A DNA stretch of 64,000 bases from JARFQW01 sp963842955 (GTDB taxonomy: Bacteria; Pseudomonadota; Gammaproteobacteria; Steroidobacterales; XN24), in assembly GCA_963842955.1 (NCBI GenBank), contig CAWJIJ010000009.1, positions 1 through 64,000 on the forward strand, written 5' to 3'. Positions 58,805-64,000 of the stretch are shown in pieces. The notes under the pieces were generated by a model. That model had not been told where the DNA came from. It saw only the letters and a program-made list of their open reading frames with translations, and did not search any database. How positions within the stretch are numbered: the stretch's first letter is position 1; each line of letters begins with the position of its first letter. Position numbers and translations under genes: made by a program.

Positions 58805-59536
58805 ATGAGGCACCCGTGGTTTTCTTTTTTGGGGCCCGTGGCGGCCGTTGTCGGTCTTGGACTGGCTTTCGCGGCGGTGGCCGATGATACGGACATCCGC
58901 GCACGGATTGCGGAATCCCTTCCGGGGGTCGAGGTGGATGCCGTTCGCCCGACGCCGATCGAGGGGCTCTACGAGGTCACCGTGGGCGCCAACGTGGCGT
59001 ATGTCAGCGCAGACGGGCGGTATCACCTCTATGGGGATCTCGTGGACGTCAACGAGGGGGCGAGTCTGACCGAGGCCCGGCGCTCCGAGCTGCGCCTGGC
59101 CGTCCTGAACGACATGAGCGCGGACAACACGATTGTTTTCGGCCCGGAGAGCCCCCGGCATACGGTCACCGTATTCACCGACGTCAACTGTGGCTGGTGC
59201 CGCCGGTTCCACCAGCAGATCCCGGCCCTGAACGAGAAGGGGGTCGCGGTACGCTATGTTTTCTTCCCGGTGATCGCCGAGAGCTCCTTCGCGGATGCCG
59301 AAGCTGTCTGGTGTGCGGACGACCGCAACGACGCGATGACGCGGGCCAAGGCCGGCGAGAAGATCGAGCCGAAGGCCTGCGAAAATCCGATTGCCGAGCA
59401 TTTCGCGCTTGGCCGCCAGCTCGGGGTCCGCTCGACGCCAACGATCATCATGGAAGACGGAACCGTGCGTCCCGGTTTTGTCGAGGCGGCGGAACTCGCT
59501 GCCATGCTGGACGGCGAGCCTCCCGCCCAGCCCTGA
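58805..59536 (+). CDS. dsbC: Thiol:disulfide interchange protein DsbC
   Basis: 243 residues with a signal peptide (about 1-26). The N-terminal dimerisation domain is DDTDIRARIAESLPGVEVD and following. The catalytic thioredoxin domain has CGWC at 129-132 in FTDVNCGWCRRFHQQ and the cis-Pro in GVRSTPTIIMEDG. It isomerises wrong disulfides in the periplasm and is kept reduced by DsbD. A second conserved Cys pair (VWCADDR and EPKACENP) is structural as in E. coli DsbC. Confidence 0.93.
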   Translation: MRHPWFSFLGPVAAVVGLGLAFAAVADDTDIRARIAESLPGVEVDAVRPTPIEGLYEVTVGANVAYVSADGRYHLYGDLVDVNEGASLTEARRSELRLAVLNDMSADNTIVFGPESPRHTVTVFTDVNCGWCRRFHQQIPALNEKGVAVRYVFFPVIAESSFADAEAVWCADDRNDAMTRAKAGEKIEPKACENPIAEHFALGRQLGVRSTPTIIMEDGTVRPGFVEAAELAAMLDGEPPAQP

Positions 59537-59765
59537 TCCGCGACGGCGGCGCCTGGGAGCGCCGGGTCGCTTTGCGTCAGTATCTCGTGGCCCGGCGAGC
59601 GCGCCCGGATTGAGGGTCAGCCGGGAGTATCTATCACCGCCGTCGGCGCAGGATATGACCAGGGAAGGGGATCTGAGGCGATTCGCAAGTCGGGCTGGCG
59701 CTGGCCCTTGCGGTCCGGCGCCATCGGACAAACGCGCTAGCCCGGGGTGACGCTATCCGGAATGG

Positions 59766-60089
59766 TTAGCGCTGCAGGTGCTGGAGCTTGTCCGGCCGGC
59801 CGTCCCACTCCTCAGCGTCGGCGGGATGGTCCCCTTTCTCGGTGATCACCGGCCATTCTGCGGACAGCTCCTTGTTGAGCTCGAGGAAGTGCTCCTGTCC
59901 GTCGGGGATTTCTTCTTCGGAGAAGATCGCTTCGGCGGGACATTCCGGCTCGCAGAGGGTGCAGTCGATACATTCTTCCGGATCGATCACCAGGAAGTTA
60001 GGCCCCTCGTGGAAACAGTCCACCGGGCAGACTTCCACACAGTCCATGTACTTGCACTTGATGCAGTTCTCGGTGACGACGAAGGTCAT
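59766..60089 (-). CDS. fdxA: Seven-iron ferredoxin FdxA (3Fe-4S/4Fe-4S)
   Basis: 107 residues. Cys9, Cys17 and Cys50 fit the 3Fe-4S cluster; Cys21, Cys40, Cys43 and Cys46 fit the 4Fe-4S cluster, as in Azotobacter ferredoxin I. The motifs are ENCIKCKYMDCVEVCPVDCF and ECIDCTLCEPECPAEAIFSE. The C-terminal extension ending GRPDKLQHLQR is typical of proteobacterial FdxA. It is a soluble electron carrier. It converges on dsbC, with 229 unassigned bases between. Confidence 0.95.
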   Translation of the reverse strand: MTFVVTENCIKCKYMDCVEVCPVDCFHEGPNFLVIDPEECIDCTLCEPECPAEAIFSEEEIPDGQEHFLELNKELSAEWPVITEKGDHPADAEEWDGRPDKLQHLQR

Positions 60090-60161
60090 ACGGGCTCCCT
60101 TGGTGCCGGACGCCGGGCCCTAGTGCCCGGCGGCGGTATTTTGCCACATTCGTCTCGAACG

Positions 60162-60704
60162 CTAACGGGGTTTCATTGGGCCCACTGACGTCAGGTGCAT
60201 TCGCTCGTTCCCTTCGGCCCGATCGGCCAGGTAGCGCTCCAGCGTAAAGGTCACGCTGGGGAAGGCAATCTCTGCCCAGGGAATGTCCTCGGGATCCACC
60301 AGTTCGACCTCGAGGCTCTCGTGACCCACCCCGTATCGGCCGCCCACCAGGGTGCCGCGGAACATGACGTGCACCTGGCGGGCGTGGGGTACGTTGATAA
60401 CTGCCATGAGGTCCCGGATCTCCACGTTGGCCAGGGCTTCCTCCTCGGCCTCCCGCGCCGCCCCAGCCTCCAGGGTCTCGCCGATCTCCATGAAGCCGGC
60501 CGGCACGGTCCAGTAGCCCAGCCGCGGCTCGATGGCTCGCTTGCAGAGCAGGATCTTGCCCTCGTGTTCCGGGACGCAGCCGACCACGACCAGCGGGTTC
60601 TGATAATGAACCGTTTCGCATACCGAGCAGACATGCCGGGTGACATTGTCGCCCTCGGGAATACGCTGCGTCAGCGGACTTCCGCAGGCATTACAGAACT
60701 TCAT
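60162..60704 (-). CDS. NUDIX hydrolase with N-terminal zinc ribbon
   Basis: 180 residues from ATG 60704; an ATG four codons earlier is possible. Cys4/Cys7 and Cys26/Cys29 form a zinc ribbon as in NudC-type proteins. The NUDIX box is complete at 70-89: G70, E76, R84, E85, E88, E89 (GX5EX7REUXEE) in GFMEIGETLEAGAAREAEEE. It would hydrolyse a nucleoside diphosphate-linked compound such as ADP-ribose or NADH. The substrate is not fixed by sequence. It lies 72 bases upstream of fdxA on the same strand. Confidence 0.88.
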   Translation of the reverse strand: MKFCNACGSPLTQRIPEGDNVTRHVCSVCETVHYQNPLVVVGCVPEHEGKILLCKRAIEPRLGYWTVPAGFMEIGETLEAGAAREAEEEALANVEIRDLMAVINVPHARQVHVMFRGTLVGGRYGVGHESLEVELVDPEDIPWAEIAFPSVTFTLERYLADRAEGNERMHLTSVGPMKPR

Positions 60705-61026
60705 CGGATGGTACAAGGAGAGTTGCTCGCGAAAGACGGTCCAGGGCTACGCGGTGCCGGCTCGTAGACCCGGCGAAGGGCAGGTCGCTAGTTTACTCAA
60801 ATCGCTGACTGTTTCGAATCCCGGTACCCTGGCGGCCGTTTCCGGGGTAACCGGCCGACGCGGGGAAAAAAAAGGCCGGGAGATCGCTCTCCCGGCCAGT
60901 GTCTTACGTTGCGCGCCCGCTTCTTGCGTCGGGCCTGTGTCGTCTTGCTGAGAATCTCTCTCCGGAATCTGCCGGGGGTGGGCCCGAAGACCCACCCCAC
61001 TGTTGGCAGATTAGCTCAGCACAACC
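60705..61026. other. Intergenic region between NUDIX and decaheme cytochrome genes
   Basis: 322 bases without a credible gene. It holds the rho-independent terminator of the cytochrome gene at 60866-60897 and, nearer the NUDIX start, the presumed NUDIX promoter, for which I see no strong consensus. Confidence 0.5.
60866..60897 (-). terminator. Rho-independent terminator for the decaheme cytochrome
   Basis: On the minus strand a perfect 10-bp stem, GGCCGGGAGA with TCTCCCGGCC around a 4-base loop (60874-60897), is followed directly by eight T residues (A at 60866-60873 on the plus strand). This is a strong intrinsic terminator, 130 bases after the cytochrome stop, and separates it from the NUDIX gene. 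Confidence 0.9.
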
Positions 61027-63333
61027 CTACTGGTTGCCCTCGATGATGGTCTTGCGACCTTCCTCGAACGCCTGCGGTGTCCAGCTGTTCTGGTACGCAT
61101 GACCCTTGGCCGCGCTGTCAGCATGGCAGGTGACGCAAGAGCTCGTCTGCACACCTTCGAGCACGTCATTGGTCTGATCACCGAACGGCGGCTCTCCAGC
61201 TTCGACCGTCGAGGCCATGGCCTTGGTCGCATCCGGCAGGATATTCACATCTTCCACGTGGCAGGCCGCACAGTCGTACAGCCCACGCGGATAGGTCGGG
61301 GCGTGGAAGTTGTGGTTCTGCATCACCGGGTTGCCCGTGCCGTCGTCAGAGCCGAACACCGGCTGCGAACCCGTGCCAGGCCAGTTGGACAGCTGATCCT
61401 CGCTCTCCGCCCAGCCGTAGATCCCGCGGCCGCGGTAAATCACGATGCGGTTCCCGGTCGCGCCAGCCGGATGGACAGCGTGCACCATTTCCTTGATGCC
61501 GAAGTTCTGCCCGGCACGGCCGTCGTACGCTTCAGACGAATCCACACCGAACGTATCCACGCGGACATACTCGTCGTTGGCCGCCGCGTTGTGGCACAGG
61601 TAGCACATGTCCACGTTGTCCACACGGTTGCCACCATGCTGGTACAGCGATCCGACGTGGCAGTCCAGACACAGCGCCGTGTCAACCACCGCACGACGCG
61701 CAGGCGCCGCACCACCCGCACCGACGACCCAGTCGTAGGTCGGGGTCACGGCACGCACCGCCATCAGACCGTCTTCGTCTTCCGGATCGATGCTGACCAG
61801 ACGGGGCTTGCCCTGGATGGCCACGCGGCCATACATGGCTTCGGTCTCTTCCACCGGAACCACCGTCGTCGCCACGTTGCCGGAGCAGGTCGTGTTGGCG
61901 TCTTCCACATCCACGTCGCCGCCGGGCTGACCGGCGCCATCCGGGTTCGTCCCGAGGATGAAGTCCTCGCCCTGGGCATAGTTGCGCAGAATGCTCAGGT
62001 TGCCTTCGCCGTCGCCGAAGAACACCGGTGCACCCACACCCGCCGTGGCGTTACAGGGATCAACACCCACGCCGTCATAGCTCGCCTGCCAGGTGATGGT
62101 CAGGTCGGTGCCGTCGTCGGCCACGTCGGTGACCTCCCAGACGATCTTGGCGCCTTCCGTGACGGAGGTATCCACACCGTCCCAGATGATGCCGCCGCGC
62201 TCGGTGGTCGCACCGTTATGCACGTCGGTCACGTCAACCACGCTCCCGGCGACTCCGCCGGCCACGTGGCAGGTCGTGCAGTCCGTGTTCTCGTCAAACG
62301 ACGCGTGAATCTGGGCCGCGCCTTCGTCGAACGGAATGCCCTCGATCGAACCGTGGCAGCTGAAGCAGCCACCGGCCACGATCGGCATGGCATTCACCGC
62401 CGCCAGCTGGTCGTCGGTCGCGTGGCAGACGACGCAGTTGTTCATGTACGTCGGGTACGTGACTTCGACCACCTCGCCATCATCCTCCCAGATACTGCTG
62501 TGGTAGGCGTGGGTCACTTCCACGAGGCTCGGTACGACCTCAGGGTCGTCCGACTCGTCAGAGCCGTGGCAGACCAGGCAGACCTCGCCGCCTTCCGAAG
62601 CGATAAAGGCCCCGCCGTGCACGTCGATGCCTTCCGGGCCGTGACAGCTCGCACATGCTTCGCCGCCCACCTGCACCGGGCTGACGTCCGCGGCGAACGG
62701 ATTGGCCGGGAAGTCAGCGTAGAAATAGACACGCGACTCGCGCTCGGCGACATCCTGAACCCGGAACAGCCAGCGATTGTTGATCGCCGCCTGTGCCGCG
62801 CCACCCAACACCTTGATGGTGTAGTTCCCGCCGCCGTTGTCGGTCAGCGTCGCGCTGTCACGGACGTCGGTCCGAGTCCCCCCGTTGTTGTAATAGGCAC
62901 GCTGGAGTTCGTTGTAGGTCGTCGCCGGCGACCCGTCGGCTGCCACGTCGAAGGTCACGTCCAGGTCGGCGCCGTTCACCGCAAAGGCGATGTTGCTGAC
63001 CGATTCGATCGGCGGCAGCGCGTGCGCTACCGTCGCATCAGCACTCGAGCCGTCGCTGTGGCACACCGCGCAGCTTTCCAGCGGCGTGGTCGTGGTCGGC
63101 GGGGGTCCCCCGCCAATCAGTCCGTTACAGTCGTTGACGTCAACCACGCCGTCGCCGTTGAGATCCTCGTCAGGGAGGTCTTTCACCCCGTTCTCGTTCA
63201 GATCCCAACAGGCAAGGCCCGCAGCGCCGGCGGCGCCATCCCGGCCGTCGTCGCCGTCGTCCCCGCTACAGCCTGCCAGTGTGAAGGCCACAGCCAGTGC
63301 TGCTACCCACATTGAAGTCCATCGGGTCTTCAT
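61027..63333 (-). CDS. OmcA/MtrC-family decaheme c-type cytochrome, outer-membrane lipoprotein
   Basis: 768 residues. The lipobox LAGC places the lipidated Cys at 22. It is followed by a short collagen-like GDDGDDGRDGAAGAAG segment and acidic Asn/Asp loops (DLNENGVKDLPDEDLNGDG) resembling calcium-binding repeats. Ten CxxCH heme sites are present: near 88, 227, 252, 300, 323, 352, 555, 577 and two near the C-terminus. Beta-rich segments separate the groups, as in MtrC/OmcA. Such proteins sit on the outer surface and pass electrons to metals or humics. No MtrA/MtrB partner is visible here. A Fur-like site lies upstream and a strong terminator downstream, so it is probably a single-gene unit. 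Confidence 0.9.
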   Translation of the reverse strand: MKTRWTSMWVAALAVAFTLAGCSGDDGDDGRDGAAGAAGLACWDLNENGVKDLPDEDLNGDGVVDVNDCNGLIGGGPPPTTTTPLESCAVCHSDGSSADATVAHALPPIESVSNIAFAVNGADLDVTFDVAADGSPATTYNELQRAYYNNGGTRTDVRDSATLTDNGGGNYTIKVLGGAAQAAINNRWLFRVQDVAERESRVYFYADFPANPFAADVSPVQVGGEACASCHGPEGIDVHGGAFIASEGGEVCLVCHGSDESDDPEVVPSLVEVTHAYHSSIWEDDGEVVEVTYPTYMNNCVVCHATDDQLAAVNAMPIVAGGCFSCHGSIEGIPFDEGAAQIHASFDENTDCTTCHVAGGVAGSVVDVTDVHNGATTERGGIIWDGVDTSVTEGAKIVWEVTDVADDGTDLTITWQASYDGVGVDPCNATAGVGAPVFFGDGEGNLSILRNYAQGEDFILGTNPDGAGQPGGDVDVEDANTTCSGNVATTVVPVEETEAMYGRVAIQGKPRLVSIDPEDEDGLMAVRAVTPTYDWVVGAGGAAPARRAVVDTALCLDCHVGSLYQHGGNRVDNVDMCYLCHNAAANDEYVRVDTFGVDSSEAYDGRAGQNFGIKEMVHAVHPAGATGNRIVIYRGRGIYGWAESEDQLSNWPGTGSQPVFGSDDGTGNPVMQNHNFHAPTYPRGLYDCAACHVEDVNILPDATKAMASTVEAGEPPFGDQTNDVLEGVQTSSCVTCHADSAAKGHAYQNSWTPQAFEEGRKTIIEGNQ

Positions 63334-63346
63334 TACCGTTCCCCTT

Positions 63347-63362
63347 GAGAGTCGATACTCTC
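63347..63362 (-). promoter_or_regulatory. Hairpin next to the cytochrome ribosome site
   Basis: GAGAGT and ACTCTC form a perfect 6-bp stem around CGAT, immediately before the ribosome site (AAGGGG on the minus strand) and 14 bases from the start codon. It may tune translation or be a small operator. Confidence 0.35.
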
Positions 63363-63370
63363 GCCCGCGA

Positions 63371-63385
63371 TGAGAATGATTGTCC
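63371..63385 (-). promoter_or_regulatory. Fur-box-like site before the decaheme cytochrome
   Basis: TGAGAATGATTGTCC matches the 7-1-7 Fur consensus TGATAAT-N-ATTATCA at 11 of 14 positions by eye. It lies 38-52 bases upstream of the cytochrome ATG, where a repressor would cover the promoter. Iron control of a metal-directed cytochrome would be sensible, but one imperfect match is weak evidence. Confidence 0.35.
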
Positions 63386-63673
63386 TTTCCCTACGGCCCA
63401 GTGATTGTTCCGCACAACTTGTTTAAAGCATCCGTCGTACGCTTCCCATGAGCTAGATCAATTGCGGCGTCGAATATCGCCCGACCCCTCTGGAAAGCGC
63501 GTACGCCGGAGCCACGGCAGACCGGCTTCGCGCGGAGACCGCGCATCCGGACCGGCATTTCATCGGATGAGGACTCCAGCGGATGTCTGCTCCGGCGACA
63601 AGGCACAGCAATCCCCGCGAGCGACTCGATGGCCGCAGGGCAGGGGGGGCAGGTGGTCGAGTCGGATTCCGGG

Positions 63674-63693
63674 ATCCGATCCACGGATCGGAT
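63674..63693. repeat. 20-bp inverted repeat beside tRNA-Leu
   Basis: ATCCGATCC and GGATCGGAT are exact reverse complements around AC. The repeat begins 5 bases beyond the 3' CCA end of the tRNA in its direction of transcription. It may be the tRNA terminator or processing stem, though no T-run follows. Confidence 0.55.
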
Positions 63694-63698
63694 ACGCA

Positions 63699-63785
63699 TG
63701 GTGCCGGGGGCGGGAATCGAACCCGCACTCTGTTGCCAGAACCGGATTTTGAGTCCGGCGCGTCTACCAGTTCCGCCACCCCGGC
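63699..63785 (-). tRNA. tRNA-Leu (anticodon CAA)
   Basis: An 87-base class II tRNA including an encoded CCA. The acceptor stem pairs GCCGGGG with CCCCGGC. The D-arm has GGCGGAACTGGTAGACGC. The anticodon stem-loop is CCGGA-CTCAAAA-TCCGG, giving anticodon CAA, which reads UUG. A variable arm of the long leucine type (TTCTGGCAACAGA) and the T-arm GCGGGTTCGATTCCCGC complete it. All stems pair without mismatches in the acceptor and T arms. Confidence 0.97.
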
Positions 63786-63852
63786 CAGGGTGGCGGGAGT
63801 ATACCGAACTTCGGGCGGTCGTCTGCGACCCCGGGGCAACCTGGGGCATCCT

Positions 63853-64000
63853 ATGGCCATGGCAGGATTCAGCGACGTTCGTCCCGACCCGGCAATCATC
63901 CGCCGGGCGCAGCGCGGGGACATGAAGGCCCACGAAGTGCTCTACGCGAGCTACGCGCGGCCGGTCTACACGCTGGCCTGCCGAATCCTGGATCGCCCCG
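63853..64000 (+). CDS. ECF-type RNA polymerase sigma factor, N-terminal part (runs off the window)
   Basis: 49 residues are visible from ATG 63853 (a second ATG is two codons later). IIRRAQRGDMKAHEVLYASY and the following ARPVYTLACRILDRP match region 2.1-2.2 of sigma-70 family extracytoplasmic-function factors, where the core RNA polymerase is bound. Promoter-recognition regions 2.4 and 4 lie beyond the edge, so the subgroup and anti-sigma partner are unknown. Confidence 0.75.
   Translation, partial: MAMAGFSDVRPDPAIIRRAQRGDMKAHEVLYASYARPVYTLACRILDRP

Larger units (their letters stand above)
63334..63698. other. Intergenic region upstream of the decaheme cytochrome
   Basis: 365 bases without a credible gene. 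The left end carries the AAGGGG ribosome site, a hairpin and a Fur-like box for the cytochrome; the right end carries an inverted repeat beside tRNA-Leu. Open frames across it include the translated tRNA and are not genes. The middle (about 63390-63670) shows nothing I can assign. Confidence 0.5.

Noticed and set aside
59547..59564. Stem CGGCGC/GCGCCG after dsbC as a terminator
   Set aside because: It is short, and no T-run follows on either strand.
61099..63315. A 738-codon plus-strand open frame
   Set aside because: It is antisense to the decaheme cytochrome, whose ten CxxCH sites prove the minus frame; the plus frame has no recognisable domain.
63391..63933. Open frames crossing the region upstream of the cytochrome, on both strands
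   Set aside because: Part of each translation is simply the tRNA-Leu gene read as protein; no ribosome site or domain supports them.

Overview
The window is GC-rich, densely coded bacterial chromosome. Gene content points to an aerobic, probably marine or saline, gammaproteobacterium of the Chromatiales/Xanthomonadales type: a KdtX/WaaE-like lipopolysaccharide glycosyltransferase, a giant NAD-glutamate dehydrogenase, ZapE, XerD, DsbC, a TonB2-type transport motor and an outer-surface decaheme cytochrome. The genus cannot be fixed from sequence reading alone. No insertion sequence, prophage or CRISPR array was seen.

Layout. 0-4 kb: end of a patatin-like gene, a TorF-type porin, a lipopolysaccharide kinase-like protein, a glycosyltransferase, gpmA and a NYN-domain protein. 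4-9 kb: 180-kDa-class NAD-glutamate dehydrogenase. 9-12.4 kb: branched-chain (or pyruvate) 2-oxoacid dehydrogenase E2, E1-beta and E1-alpha. 12.5-19.5 kb: tryptophan 2,3-dioxygenase, a MarR regulator with a palindromic operator, and a complete tyrosine/homogentisate pathway (hppD, hmgA, fah, maiA), then htpX and a HAD phosphatase. 19.5-27.3 kb: mixed housekeeping genes (GST, GIY-YIG protein, TonB-like protein, DUF3080 lipoprotein, pdxH, alpha/beta hydrolase, amidotransferase, nitroreductase, ROK kinase). 27.4-47.3 kb: about 20 kb of uninterrupted minus-strand genes. Read in transcription order these are leucine dehydrogenase, the leucine (liu) pathway, a SDR dehydrogenase, an M16 peptidase pair, ETF-ubiquinone oxidoreductase, ETF, acetoacetyl-CoA synthetase, zapE, a TlpA-like thioredoxin and a small AlbA_2-like protein. 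47.6-51 kb: divergent icmF. 51.2-56.8 kb: DUF3450, long ExbB, ExbB, ExbD, ExbD, TonB and a TPR protein. 56.8-60.7 kb: PlsC-like acyltransferase, xerD, dsbC, fdxA, NUDIX. 61-64 kb: decaheme cytochrome, tRNA-Leu(CAA) and the start of an ECF sigma factor.

Functionally, 4-51 kb is an amino-acid catabolic region. Leucine dehydrogenase and glutamate dehydrogenase remove nitrogen. The E1/E2 complex makes branched acyl-CoAs. The liu enzymes take isovaleryl-CoA to acetoacetate, and acetoacetyl-CoA synthetase plus thiolase take it to acetyl-CoA. IcmF rearranges isobutyryl-CoA. ETF and ETF-QO pass the electrons to quinone. Aromatic amino acids enter through TDO and the homogentisate pathway, which also yields acetoacetate. 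The TonB2-like motor would power uptake of large substrates.

Quality warning. Seven conserved genes are broken by nine frameshifts. Every one is repaired by removing a single base, and most sit in or beside a short homopolymer. This one-sided pattern looks like insertion errors in the assembly rather than seven pseudogenes, so I annotate the genes across the shifts.
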